Assembly (NCBI RefSeq): GCF_000341105.1 | Contig: NZ_ANBB01000037.1 | Span: 1 to 64,000, forward strand | Origin: Nocardiopsis potens DSM 45234 | GTDB taxonomy: Bacteria; Actinomycetota; Actinomycetes; Streptosporangiales; Streptosporangiaceae | Direction of reading: 5' to 3' | Length of the DNA stretch: 64,000 bases | Shown: positions 8,071 to 16,560 of the stretch, piece by piece | Layout: every line of letters starts with the position of its first letter | Position numbering within the stretch: position 1 is the stretch's first letter | Position numbers and translations under genes: made by a program | The notes under the pieces: generated by a model | What the model was told of the DNA's origin: nothing | What the model saw: only the letters and a program-made list of their open reading frames with translations | Database searches by the model: none

Positions 8071-9357
8071 TCAGTCGAGTGAGCGGAGCACCAGGCCGGT
8101 GCGGGGCTTGGGGCCGAAGGAGGTGGATTTGCGCGGGGTGAGCTCGCCGCGGGCGGTGACCCGGTAGACGTCCTCCAGGCGCATCGGGGGGAGCAGTACC
8201 GCGGTGCCCGGCCGGGCGGCGTCGCAGGCGGAGGCCAGCGCCGCGGCCGGATCGTCGTGCACCAGCTCGGCGGCGTCCTCGGCGGCCTTCCAGGCGGGCA
8301 GCAGCAGCCGCTCCAGGGCGGCGGTGGGCAGGGCGCGCCACTCCGCGGAGCGGTCCGGGGCGGCGGCCTCCATCGCGGCGGGGGAGAAGCGGTGCAGCAG
8401 GAACCGGTCCTCGGCGTCGGCGGCGATCAGCGCGGGGCCCTGCTCGGCGGCGGCGTGCAGGCGCCGCACGGCCTCCTCCGGCGGGCCGGGCGGCAGCGGC
8501 TCGGCCCGGGCGAACGGCTCGGCGGCGTGCGCGGCCTCGCGGGCGCGCAGGCCGCGCAGCACCCGGTGGATGGCGCCGAGCCGGGGCGGTGAGGAGTCGG
8601 AGTCCACCAGCAGCGCCAGCCCGTGGTCCCAGGGGCCGGGGGCGGGGTTGTCGGCCCGGAGCCGGCGGTAGGCGGCGTAGCGGTGGTGGCCGTCGGCGAT
8701 GAGCGCGGTGCGTCCGGCCAGGTCGGCGGCGACGCCGGCGTGCACCGCCGGGTCGGTGACGGCCCACAGCCGGTGCAGCACGCCGTCCGAGGTGGCGGCC
8801 TCCACCAGCGGTTCGGCGCCGGTCTCGGCGGGCGCTTCGGCGGCCCGGGAGGCGGCCCCGCCCGTGCCGCGGTAGAGCAGCATGATGGGTTCGAGGTTGG
8901 CGCGGGTGGCGGCCATCAGCCGGGCCCGGTCCAGGACCGGTGCTTCGGCGGTGGCCTCGTGCGGCCGGACCGCGGGGGCGTCCGCCGGGGGCAGCCGCAG
9001 CGCGCCGATCAGGCCGCGCTGGCGCAGCCCGTCCGGGGTGGTCTGCTCGTAGGGGTAGAGGGCGGGGAGCCGGTCGCGGACCAGGACGCCCCCGTCGATC
9101 CAGCGGCGCAGGGTGCGCGCCGCCCCCTGGTAGCTGGGGGGAAGGGTGAGCCGGGCGGCGTTGTGCGGCTCGACCCGGGTCATCTGCGCGTAGCGCTCGG
9201 CGTCGACCTGGTCGTAGGGCGGGGCGAGGGCGAGGGCGAGGTCGAACGGGCCGGAGTCGATGAAGGCCCGCGCGTCGGGGCCGGCGTACCGGAATCCGCG
9301 CAGCGGGGCCAGTTCCAGGGCGCCCTCCCCGGTGCCGCCCGCCGTCGATCTCCGCAC
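8071..9357 (-). CDS. DUF1015 family protein
   Basis: A 428-residue protein of the DUF1015 family. Recognisable blocks are PLRGFRYAGPDARAFID and LALAPPYDQVDAERYAQM near the N terminus, a central LIADGHHRYAAYRRLR (about 220-236) and ELTPRKSTSFGPKPRTGLVL at the C terminus. The conserved DGHHRY motif suggests a catalytic or ligand site, but no biochemical function is established for the family that I can name. It sits directly upstream of the HAD-IIA phosphatase in the same direction, a pairing that suggests a shared pathway. The start is GTG 9357, without an obvious ribosome binding site, so it may be leaderless or start slightly later. Confidence 0.9.
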   Translation of the reverse strand: MRRSTAGGTGEGALELAPLRGFRYAGPDARAFIDSGPFDLALALAPPYDQVDAERYAQMTRVEPHNAARLTLPPSYQGAARTLRRWIDGGVLVRDRLPALYPYEQTTPDGLRQRGLIGALRLPPADAPAVRPHEATAEAPVLDRARLMAATRANLEPIMLLYRGTGGAASRAAEAPAETGAEPLVEAATSDGVLHRLWAVTDPAVHAGVAADLAGRTALIADGHHRYAAYRRLRADNPAPGPWDHGLALLVDSDSSPPRLGAIHRVLRGLRAREAAHAAEPFARAEPLPPGPPEEAVRRLHAAAEQGPALIAADAEDRFLLHRFSPAAMEAAAPDRSAEWRALPTAALERLLLPAWKAAEDAAELVHDDPAAALASACDAARPGTAVLLPPMRLEDVYRVTARGELTPRKSTSFGPKPRTGLVLRSLD

Positions 9358-9403
9358 TCTGGCACGATACCGCCCGGGCGCCCGGGCGGAACCGTCGCCG
9401 ATG

Positions 9404-9763
9404 TCACAGCAGCTTGCGCAGGCGCATCAGGTCGCCGAAGCTGGCGTCGATCTTGACCCGGCCGGAGAACATGGCCTTGGTGAGCTCCAGCCGGTCGTAG
9501 GCGAGCGCGATGAGGTCCTCGGAGCCGAGGGTGATCCGCACCTGGGCGCGGCCGCCGGGGGAGGAGGCGGGGCGGGAGGCCACGTCCTGCAGGCCCTCCC
9601 CGGTCAGCCGCATGTCGAAGACGGTGTCCAGGTCCTTGACGACCACGCTGACGCTCCGCTCGACGATGTGCTTGCGGCGGTCGGCCTCGTCGACCTCCAT
9701 GATCCGGCCGGAGACCCGGTCGATGGCTTCGCGGCACTCTTCAACGCTGGGCATGGCCACCAT
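9404..9763 (-). CDS. SCP2 sterol-binding domain protein
   Basis: A small protein (119 residues from ATG 9763, 116 from ATG 9754) made of a single SCP2-type lipid-binding fold. The diagnostic end is RITLGSEDLIALAYDRLELT followed by KAMFSGRVKIDASFGDLMRL. In bacteria such domains bind hydrophobic ligands or act as carriers next to acyl or sterol metabolism; no ligand can be named here. It precedes the DUF1015 and HAD genes in the same direction (46-bp gap), so the three may form one leftward operon. It is divergent from the gene at 9878, with a 114-bp shared promoter region. Confidence 0.85.
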   Translation of the reverse strand: MVAMPSVEECREAIDRVSGRIMEVDEADRRKHIVERSVSVVVKDLDTVFDMRLTGEGLQDVASRPASSPGGRAQVRITLGSEDLIALAYDRLELTKAMFSGRVKIDASFGDLMRLRKLL

Positions 9764-9877
9764 GATGCCCCAGGTTCGGCCGGTTCGGCCTCGGGCGCAC
9801 CGCGCCCCCGCTACGATCGGGCGGTGTGCGGCCCTCGGACGCCGGGGAGTCAGTCGATCGCTAGGAGCAGTCCCACC

Positions 9878-10819
9878 ATGGTCGTCGATGCGGTGCGCGC
9901 CTACACGGACGCCACCAGTGGTCTGACCGAGCCGTCCCGCAAGCGCGCCGTGGCCGCGGCACGGACCCTGATCAGAGAGGGCGGCGGCGAACTCCCCGAG
10001 GAGGGCGTGGGGCAGAGCATCCAGGCGCTCGCCGCGGAGCTGATCGAGACCGGCCAGAGCAACCGGGAGGCGCTGGCCGCCCTGGTCGCCGCCGAGGTCG
10101 CCGCCGCGGTGGAGCGGCTCGACGTGGTGCCGCGCACCGAGTACGACCGGCTCGCCCGCCGGGTGGCGGAGCTGGAGCGGCGGCTCGCCGGGGTGCGCGC
10201 CCCGGCGCGGGCGGCATCGGCCGGACCGGTCCCGGTGCGGGCGGAGGAGTACGCGGTGCCCGCGGCGCCTGCGGTTCCGGTGGTCCCGGCGGTTCCCGAG
10301 CCTGCGGTGGAGCCCGCGGCCCCGGCGGTGCGCGCGGTGGAGCCGGCCGAGGCCCCCGTGGTGCGCAAGGCCGAGGGCGGGAAGGCGGAGGGGAAGAAGG
10401 ACGCCCCCGCCGCCGAGGAGCCCCCCGCGAGAGCGGAGGCCGCCGAGGAGGAGCCGGCGCCCGCCGCGCAGGACGCGCAGAGCGGGAAGAAGCCGGAGGA
10501 AACGCCGGAGAAGGCGTCGGCGAAGTCGGAGAAGGCGCCCGCCGGGGAGCCGGTGGAGGCCGCTGTGGTGGAGCCCGCTGCGGAGAAGCCGGAGCAGGAG
10601 CCCGAAGAGAAGGCGCCGGAGAAGGCGGCAGAGAAAGCAGAGCCCGCCGAGCCGAAGAAGACCACGGCCAAGTCCGGGCAGAAGACCGCCGGGCGGACCC
10701 GCTCCACGGCCAAGAGCAGCGGTTCCACCACCAAGAGCGGTTCCTCCACGGCCAAGACCGGCACCAAGCGGACGACCGCCGCCCGGTCGAAGACCGCCGG
10801 TACGGCGAAGAAGGGCTAG
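9878..10819 (+). CDS. Phasin-like N terminus with a long Lys/Ala/Pro/Glu tail
   Basis: A 313-residue protein with two unlike parts. Residues about 1-105 are helical, with VRAYTDATSGLTEPSRKRAV at the start and a coiled-coil stretch TEYDRLARRVAELERRLAG near 85-105. This resembles the short helical proteins annotated as phasin-like or membrane-fusogenic (BMFP). Residues about 110-313 are low-complexity, rich in A, P, E and K. They end in a basic Ser/Thr/Lys/Ala run (KKTTAKSG, TAKTGTKRTTAARSKTAGTA) like histone H1 or HupS-type tails, so DNA binding is plausible. ATG 9878 has AGGAG 9 bases upstream. The next gene follows after 4 bp. No specific function is claimed. Confidence 0.75.
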   Translation: MVVDAVRAYTDATSGLTEPSRKRAVAAARTLIREGGGELPEEGVGQSIQALAAELIETGQSNREALAALVAAEVAAAVERLDVVPRTEYDRLARRVAELERRLAGVRAPARAASAGPVPVRAEEYAVPAAPAVPVVPAVPEPAVEPAAPAVRAVEPAEAPVVRKAEGGKAEGKKDAPAAEEPPARAEAAEEEPAPAAQDAQSGKKPEETPEKASAKSEKAPAGEPVEAAVVEPAAEKPEQEPEEKAPEKAAEKAEPAEPKKTTAKSGQKTAGRTRSTAKSSGSTTKSGSSTAKTGTKRTTAARSKTAGTAKKG

Positions 10820-10823
10820 CGCC

Positions 10824-10997
10824 GTGCCGGAGGAGGGAGAGGCGCCCACGGGCGCCGAGATCGCCGAGCGCACCCTGGAGAGCGCCCGGCGGCGGCTGGC
10901 CGCGCTGGACGGCATGCCCGTGGCCGAGCATCCGAAGGTCTTCGACGAGCTGCACCGCGAGCTCTCCGCCGTACTGGGCGGTTTGGAAGGGCGCTGA
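10824..10997 (+). CDS. Small conserved protein (57 aa), position of Rv1693
   Basis: A 57-residue helical, acidic protein starting at GTG 10824, with AAGAAGGG just upstream inside the end of the previous gene. It contains GAEIAERTLESARRRLAALD and FDELHRELSAVLGGLEGR. It lies between the HAD phosphatase region and tlyA, as the similarly small Rv1693 does in M. tuberculosis, which supports a real conserved gene. The function is unknown. A two-helix hairpin binding a larger partner is a reasonable guess from the heptad-like spacing, but nothing proves it. It is probably cotranscribed with the preceding gene. Confidence 0.75.
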   Translation: MPEEGEAPTGAEIAERTLESARRRLAALDGMPVAEHPKVFDELHRELSAVLGGLEGR

Positions 10998-11725
10998 CCG
11001 GCTCTCCGGTCGCACTGCCCACCGGCCGCGACGCGGTGGCCACCCCCTGGACCCGGGGGAGCGGTCCGCCCCGGCCTCCCCTCTCACCGGTCCGCCGGCG
11101 GGGAGCGCGGAGCCCGGCCGCGAGGGACACACGGGGCGGTTCCCGTGCCCGTCTCGCAAGAGGCGGCGGCGCACCGGGCGATACGGGCGGCCCTGCCGGT
11201 CGCCGGAGCCGGCCGGCCGTGTGCGGTGGTGACCGGAACCGCTCCGGTCCTTCCTCGGCGGATGGGCGGCGTCGCGGGTCGGTGTCCCGCCGGAACGGCC
11301 TCCTGCGAGCGCGGATCGGGCGATCGATCGCCCCTGTCCTCCGCAGGCCTCTGAGAGGCAGCCGGATCCGCGGAGGGGGTGCCCGGCACGACCTCCGCGG
11401 CACCGGGGTCGACGGCCCGGGCCCGGGGCCGCCGGCGGCCGTTCCGCCGGCCGGGCCGGGGACCGTCCGGGCCCCGGCGGGAGAGGGGCAAAGCCGCGCG
11501 ATTCCCGGCGCGCGGGACCGCGGGTTCTGCGGCGACCGCCCCCGCCGTTCGATAGTGTGTTCGACCGCGAGGCCCGCCCGGGCCGTCCGCCCCCGGGGCG
11601 GGCGGCGGACGGGCGCGGCGGTGACCAGGGCGGACCGGCCGGCCGGTGCTCGGCTCCGGGCGAGGGTCGGGAAGCGGGTATCGTCCTAAGGCAGACTTCT
11701 TCGGGATAGGCGCGGACTCAACACG
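10998..11725. other. 728-bp intergenic region before tlyA
   Basis: No gene is supported; the open frames across it lack domain signal and ribosome binding sites. It contains a GCCGGCGG/CCGCCGGC stem at 11431-11451 and a LexA-like site at 11549-11564. The final 60 bases, with a somewhat A/T-richer stretch, probably hold the 5' leader of the tlyA-nadK-recN operon. No riboswitch or tRNA was recognised. Confidence 0.5.
11549..11564 (+). promoter_or_regulatory. Candidate LexA (SOS) box upstream of tlyA-nadK-recN
   Basis: TCGATAGTGTGTTCGA matches 10 of the 12 defined positions of the actinobacterial LexA box TCGAAC-N4-GTTCGA. The right half is perfect and the left half departs at its last two bases. 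TAGTGT inside the site could be a -10 element, a common arrangement for LexA-repressed promoters. It lies 161 bp before tlyA and would bring recN, a known SOS gene, under LexA. Confidence 0.5.
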
Positions 11726-12526
11726 ATGGCCAAACGCAGTCGGCTCGACGCCGAACTCGTCCGACGCGGACTCGCGCGCTCGCGCGGGCACGCGGCGGAG
11801 CTGATCGACGGCGGGCACGTCGCCGTCGCGGGGATGACCGCCGGCAAGGCGGCGACCCAGGTCGGCACCGACCAGCCGATCGTGGTGAAGGCCCCGGACG
11901 ACGCCCCGTCGTACGTGTCGCGGGGCGCGCACAAGCTCGTCGGCGCGCTGGACGCGTTCGGGATCGACCCGGCCGGCCGGGTCTGCCTGGACGCCGGCGC
12001 CTCCACCGGCGGTTTCACCGACGTGCTGCTGCGCCGGGGCGCGGCGAAGGTGTACGCGGTCGACGTCGGCTACGGCCAGCTCGCCTGGTCGCTGCGGAGC
12101 GACGACCGGGTGGACGTGCGGGAGCGGTGCAACGTGCGCGAGCTCGACCCGTCCGACCTCGGCGGGCCGGCGCCGACCCTGGTCGTCGGCGACCTGTCGT
12201 TCATCTCCCTGTCCCTGGTGCTGCCGCCGCTGGCCGCCTGCGCCGCCCCGGACGCGGACTTCGCGCTCATGGTCAAGCCCCAGTTCGAGGTGGGCAAGGA
12301 GCGGGTCGGCGCCGGCGGCGTGGTGCGCGAGCCCGAGCTGCGCGCCGAGGCGGTCCGCTCGGTGGCCGGCGCCGCCGCCGGGCTGGGGCTGGGCGCCAAG
12401 GGGGTGGCGGCGAGCCCGCTGCCGGGCCCCTCCGGGAACGTCGAGTACTTCCTGTGGCTGCACGCGGGCGAACCGCCGCTGCGCGAGGAGATGCTGGCGC
12501 GCGCGATCGCCGAAGGCCCCCGCTGA
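11726..12526 (+). CDS. tlyA: TlyA rRNA 2'-O-methyltransferase
   Basis: A 266-residue protein that in mycobacteria methylates C1409 of 16S and C1920 of 23S rRNA, the modification needed for capreomycin and viomycin sensitivity. An S4 RNA-binding domain (about 4-60, with RSRGHAAELIDGGHVAVAG) precedes an FtsJ-type Rossmann methyltransferase domain. That domain has the SAM loop CLDAGASTGGFTDVLLRRGA at about residues 86-105 and the later VGDLSFISLSLVLPPL and MVKPQFEVGKERVG. Length is typical. ATG 11726 has no strong ribosome binding site. It begins the tlyA-nadK-recN-steA-steB run also seen in M. tuberculosis (Rv1694-1698). Confidence 0.97.
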   Translation: MAKRSRLDAELVRRGLARSRGHAAELIDGGHVAVAGMTAGKAATQVGTDQPIVVKAPDDAPSYVSRGAHKLVGALDAFGIDPAGRVCLDAGASTGGFTDVLLRRGAAKVYAVDVGYGQLAWSLRSDDRVDVRERCNVRELDPSDLGGPAPTLVVGDLSFISLSLVLPPLAACAAPDADFALMVKPQFEVGKERVGAGGVVREPELRAEAVRSVAGAAAGLGLGAKGVAASPLPGPSGNVEYFLWLHAGEPPLREEMLARAIAEGPR

Positions 12527-12558
12527 GCGGCCGCCGATCTTTCAGAGAGGAAACCCAG

Positions 12559-13500
12559 TTGACTTCTCCCGGCCCTCGGAGCGCGCGCAGCGTGCTCCTG
12601 CTCGCCCACACCGGGCGGCGGGCGGCCATGCGCAGCGCGCAGCTGGTGCACCGCAGCCTCACCGAGGCGGGGCTGGTGGTCCGGATGCTGGAAAGCGAGG
12701 CCGACGACCTCAAGCGCGCCGGGTTCGAGCTGGACCCGGTGGAGCGGGTGCGCGGCCCGGAGGCGGCCGAGGGCGCCGAGCTGGTGATGGTGCTCGGCGG
12801 CGACGGCACGCTGCTGCGCGCCGCGGAGATCGCCCGCCCGGCCGGCGCGCCGCTGCTCGGCATCAATCTGGGCCACGTCGGATTCCTCGCCGAGGCGGAG
12901 CGGGAGGACCTGAGCGCCACGGTGCACAGCGTGGTCGAGCGCCGCTACATCGTCGAGGAGCGGATGACGCTGGACGTCGCGGTGTACAACGGCGGGCGGT
13001 GCGACGGCGCCCCGCCGGTGCGCACCTGGGCGCTGAACGAGGCGACGCTGGAGAAGGCGACCGCCCGGCGGATGCTCGACACGGTGCTGGAGATCGACGG
13101 GCGGCCGCTGTCCCGGTGGGGCTGCGACGGTGTGGTGTGCGCCACGCCGACCGGGTCCACGGCGCACGCGTTCTCGGCCGGCGGGCCGATCGTGTGGCCG
13201 GAAGTGGAGGCGCTGCTGGTCGCGCCGATCGGGGCGCACGCCCTGTTCGCGCGGCCGGTCGTGGTCTCCCCGGACTCGGTGATCGCCTTCGAGATCGTCC
13301 CGGACACCCCCGAAGGCGTGCTCTGGTGCGATGGACGCCGTATGGTCGAATTGCCCGCGGGGGCGCGCATCGAGGTGACGCGCGGAGACGTGCCGGTCAG
13401 GCTGGCGCGCCTGCAGCGGGCGCCGTTCACCGATCGGCTGGTCGCCAAGTTCGGCCTGCCGGTCGCAGGGTGGCGGGGGCGCGCCGAGCGCGACCTGTGA
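12559..13500 (+). CDS. nadK: NAD kinase
   Basis: ATP- or polyphosphate-dependent NAD kinase, 313 residues, making NADP+ in the cytoplasm. Visible motifs are the GGDGT loop in VMVLGGDGTLLRAAE (about 76-90), the following LGINLGHVGFLAE, the NE/D motif in ALNEATLEK and the glycine-rich GCDGVVCATPTGSTAHAFSA. The frame is open from 12127 inside tlyA, but TTG 12559 has AGAGAGGAA 7 bases upstream and the homology starts shortly after. The gene lies 32 bp after tlyA and 59 bp before recN, in one operon. Confidence 0.96.
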   Translation: MTSPGPRSARSVLLLAHTGRRAAMRSAQLVHRSLTEAGLVVRMLESEADDLKRAGFELDPVERVRGPEAAEGAELVMVLGGDGTLLRAAEIARPAGAPLLGINLGHVGFLAEAEREDLSATVHSVVERRYIVEERMTLDVAVYNGGRCDGAPPVRTWALNEATLEKATARRMLDTVLEIDGRPLSRWGCDGVVCATPTGSTAHAFSAGGPIVWPEVEALLVAPIGAHALFARPVVVSPDSVIAFEIVPDTPEGVLWCDGRRMVELPAGARIEVTRGDVPVRLARLQRAPFTDRLVAKFGLPVAGWRGRAERDL

Positions 13501-13559
13501 CCGGGACGGCGGACGGATCCGCGCGAGCGGCACCACGACTGGAAGCAGGAGAGGGTTCG

Positions 13560-15260
13560 GTGCTCGAAGAAGTCCGCATCCGGGGTCTGGGCGTCATCGA
13601 CGACGCGGTTCTGGAGCTTTCCCCCGGGTTCACCGCGGTCACCGGCGAGACCGGTGCGGGCAAGACCATGGTGGTGACCGGCCTGGGGCTGCTGTTCGGC
13701 GGCCGGGCCGACCCGCAGCGGGTCCGCCCCGGCGCGGGCCGCGCCCTGGTGGAGGGGCGGCTGGCCGTCCCCGAGGGCGGCAGGGTGGCCGAGCGGGTCG
13801 CCGAGGCCGGCGGCGAGCTCGACGACGGCGTGCTGATCATGAACCGGTCGGTCTCCGCCGAGGGGCGGTCCCGGGCGACGCTGGGCGGCCGGTCGGCGCC
13901 GGTGAGCCTGCTGGCCTACCTCGCCGACGACCTGGTGGCCGTGCACGGCCAGTCCGACCAGCAGCGGCTGCTCCGCGCCGAGCGGCAGCGCGCCTCGCTG
14001 GACCGCTATGCCGGCCCGGACCTGGCCCGGGCGCTGGGCGCCTACACCGCCGCCTACCGGCGGCACCGCGAGGTCGCCGAGGAGCTGGCCGAGATCACCG
14101 AGCGCGCCCGGGAGCGCGCCCAGGAGGCCGACCTGCTCCGCTTCGGCCTGGAGGAGATCAACGCCGCCGAGCCGGTGTCCGGGGAGGACGCCGAGCTGCT
14201 GGCCGAGGACACCCGGCTGTCGCACGCCGACGCGCTGCGCGTCGCCGCGACCACCGCGCACGAGGCGCTGACCGGCGACCCGGCCGCGGAGGTGCAGGCC
14301 GACGCGGTGGGGCTGCTGGCGGCGGCGCGGCAGGCGCTGTCGGCGGTGCGCGAGCACGACGCGTCGCTGGCCGCGGTCGCCGACCGGTTGGACGAGATCT
14401 CCTACCTGCTCGGCGACGCGGCGACCGAGATCGCCTCCTACGCCGGGTCGGTGGAGGCCGACCCGGCGCGGCTGGCGGCGGTCCAGGAGCGCCGGGCGCT
14501 GCTCGGACAGCTGTGCCGCAAGTACGGCGAGACCGTGGACGACGTGCTGGCGTGGGCGGAGAACGCGGCCAAGCGCCTGGCGGAGCTGGACGGCGACGAC
14601 GACCGGGGCGAGGCGCTCCGCGCCGAGCAGGCCGACCTGGCCGAGACCATGGACGGCCTCGCCGCCGAGCTGACCGGGCTGCGCACCGCGGCCGCGGAGC
14701 GGTTCGGCGCGGCGGTCACCGCCGAGCTGACCGAGCTGGCCATGCCGCACGCCCGGGTGGAGGTGCGGGTCACCACCGGCGAGGAGTTCGGCCCGAACGG
14801 CCGGGACGACATCGAGCTGCTGATGGCGCCGCACCCGGGGTCGCCGGCGCTGGCGCTGCACAAGGGCGCCTCCGGCGGTGAGCTGTCCCGGGTGATGCTC
14901 GCGATCGAGGTGGTCTTCGCCGGCGCGGACCCGGTGCCGACCTTCGTCTTCGACGAGGTCGACGCGGGCGTGGGCGGCAAGGCCGCGGTGGAGATCGGCC
15001 GCCGGCTGGCCCGGCTGGCGCGCAACTCCCAGGTCATCGTGGTGACCCACCTTCCGCAGGTGGCGGCGTTCGCCGACAACCACCTGGTGGTGCGCAAATC
15101 GCAGGAGGGCACGGTGACCGAGAGCGGGGTGACCCGGCTGGACCGGGCGGCCCGGGCCCGGGAGCTGTCCCGGATGCTGGCCGGCCTGGAGGACTCCGAG
15201 CTGGGCCGGGCGCACGCCGAGGAGCTGCTCTCGATGGCCGAGCGGGACCGGGTCGGATGA
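13560..15260 (+). CDS. recN: DNA repair protein RecN
   Basis: A 566-residue SMC-like ATPase for double-strand break repair. The N-terminal half-nucleotide-binding domain has Walker A VTGETGAGKTMVVTG (about 26-40). The centre is coiled coil (about 160-380), and the C-terminal half carries the signature GASGGELSRVMLA (about 437) and Walker B PTFVFDEVDAGVGG (about 460). Length is typical. GTG 13560 is chosen because GGAGAGG lies just upstream and homology begins at LEEVRIRGLGVIDDA. The candidate LexA box 2 kb upstream at 11549 would place it under SOS control through the operon promoter. Confidence 0.97.
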   Translation: MLEEVRIRGLGVIDDAVLELSPGFTAVTGETGAGKTMVVTGLGLLFGGRADPQRVRPGAGRALVEGRLAVPEGGRVAERVAEAGGELDDGVLIMNRSVSAEGRSRATLGGRSAPVSLLAYLADDLVAVHGQSDQQRLLRAERQRASLDRYAGPDLARALGAYTAAYRRHREVAEELAEITERARERAQEADLLRFGLEEINAAEPVSGEDAELLAEDTRLSHADALRVAATTAHEALTGDPAAEVQADAVGLLAAARQALSAVREHDASLAAVADRLDEISYLLGDAATEIASYAGSVEADPARLAAVQERRALLGQLCRKYGETVDDVLAWAENAAKRLAELDGDDDRGEALRAEQADLAETMDGLAAELTGLRTAAAERFGAAVTAELTELAMPHARVEVRVTTGEEFGPNGRDDIELLMAPHPGSPALALHKGASGGELSRVMLAIEVVFAGADPVPTFVFDEVDAGVGGKAAVEIGRRLARLARNSQVIVVTHLPQVAAFADNHLVVRKSQEGTVTESGVTRLDRAARARELSRMLAGLEDSELGRAHAEELLSMAERDRVG

Positions 15261-15345
15261 GGCGTTCCGGACAGCGGATTCCATAACGGTGTGAACACGC
15301 CGGGCGACGCAGTGTTATGCCGATTGCCGGGGGCCCTCTGGCAAG

Positions 15346-16560
15346 ATGCGAGCAATGAAGGTCCCGGAGGCGCTCGGCGCCCGACTCGTCCGGTTCCGCC
15401 GCCCCAGGGGCGACGGGCCGTCCGGCATGACCGCACCGGTCCGCGCGGACCGGCGCACCAAGAACCTCACCAAGCGCCTCAGACCCGGTGACATCGCGGT
15501 CATCGACCACGTCGACCTGGACCGGGTCAGCGCCGAGGCGCTGGTCGGCTGCGGTGTCGCCGCGGTGCTCAACGTCGCCACCGGGATCAGCGGGCGCTAC
15601 CCCAACCTCGGCCCGCAGCTGCTGGTGGAGGCGGGCATCCCGCTGGTCGACGAGGTCGACCCGGAGGTCTTCGCGCGGGTGCGCGAGGGCGAGGTGCTGC
15701 GCCTGGACGGCGGCACCCTGTTCCGCGGCGACCGGGTGGTGGCCACCGGCGCGGTGCAGGACGAGGAGTCCGTCGCGGAGGCGATGGAGGCGGCGCGCGC
15801 CGGGCTGTCGGTGCAGCTGGAGGCGTTCGCCGCGAACACCATGGAGTACCTCAAGCGGGAGCGCGCGCTGCTGCTGGACGGGGTCGGGGTGCCGCGGATC
15901 GCCACCCCGATCGAGGGCCGGCACGTGCTGATCGTGGTGCGCGGCTACCACTACCGGGAGGACATCGCGGCGCTGCGGTCCTACATCCGGGAGTACCGGC
16001 CGGTGATGATCGGGGTGGACGGCGGCGCGGACGCCCTGGTGGAGGCCGGGTACCGGCCGGACATCATCGTCGGCGACTTCGACTCGGTCTCCGACCGGGT
16101 GCTGGCCTGCCAGGCCGAGCTGGTGGTGCACGCCTACCGGGACGGCCGCGCCCCGGGCCTCAAGCGCCTGACCGACCTGGGCTACGACGCGGTGGTCTTC
16201 CCCGCGACCGGGACCAGCGAGGACGTCGCGATGATGCTGGCCGACGACGCGGGGGCCTCGCTCATCGTCGCCGTGGGCACCCACGCCACCCTGGAGGAGT
16301 TCCTCGACAAGGGGCGGGCCGGCATGGCCAGCACCTTCCTCACCCGGCTGCGGGTCGGCGGCAAGCTGGTGGACGCCAAGGGCGTGAGCCGGCTCTACCG
16401 CAGCCGGATCTCGCCCTGGTCGCTGCTGGGGCTGGTGGCGGCCTCGCTGATCACCGTCGTGGCCGCGCTGTGGAGCTCCCCGGCCGGCCAGGTCTTCCTC
16501 ACCGGCGCGGCGGCGCGCTGGGACACGTTCCTCTACTGGCTGACGGGGTTGTTCACGTGA
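15346..16560 (+). CDS. steA: Septation protein SteA
   Basis: A 404-residue protein matching SteA (Rv1697 and Corynebacterium SteA), which works with SteB in septation. A thiamine-pyrophosphokinase-like domain is visible around residues 195-280, with IGVDGGADALVEAGYRPDII and VGDFDSVSDRVL. A conserved TGTSEDVAMMLADDAGASLI follows. One membrane helix near the C terminus (about 356-376, SLLGLVAASLITVVAALW) leaves a short outer tail. ATG 15346 is used; ATG 15355 is an alternative. The stop overlaps the steB start by 4 bp (GTGA), implying translational coupling. Confidence 0.93.
   Translation: MRAMKVPEALGARLVRFRRPRGDGPSGMTAPVRADRRTKNLTKRLRPGDIAVIDHVDLDRVSAEALVGCGVAAVLNVATGISGRYPNLGPQLLVEAGIPLVDEVDPEVFARVREGEVLRLDGGTLFRGDRVVATGAVQDEESVAEAMEAARAGLSVQLEAFAANTMEYLKRERALLLDGVGVPRIATPIEGRHVLIVVRGYHYREDIAALRSYIREYRPVMIGVDGGADALVEAGYRPDIIVGDFDSVSDRVLACQAELVVHAYRDGRAPGLKRLTDLGYDAVVFPATGTSEDVAMMLADDAGASLIVAVGTHATLEEFLDKGRAGMASTFLTRLRVGGKLVDAKGVSRLYRSRISPWSLLGLVAASLITVVAALWSSPAGQVFLTGAAARWDTFLYWLTGLFT

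Noticed and set aside
11036..11689. 217-codon open frame in the tlyA upstream region
   Set aside because: No ribosome binding site, no domain, composition is Arg/Gly/Pro noise, and the LexA-like site and likely promoter lie within it.
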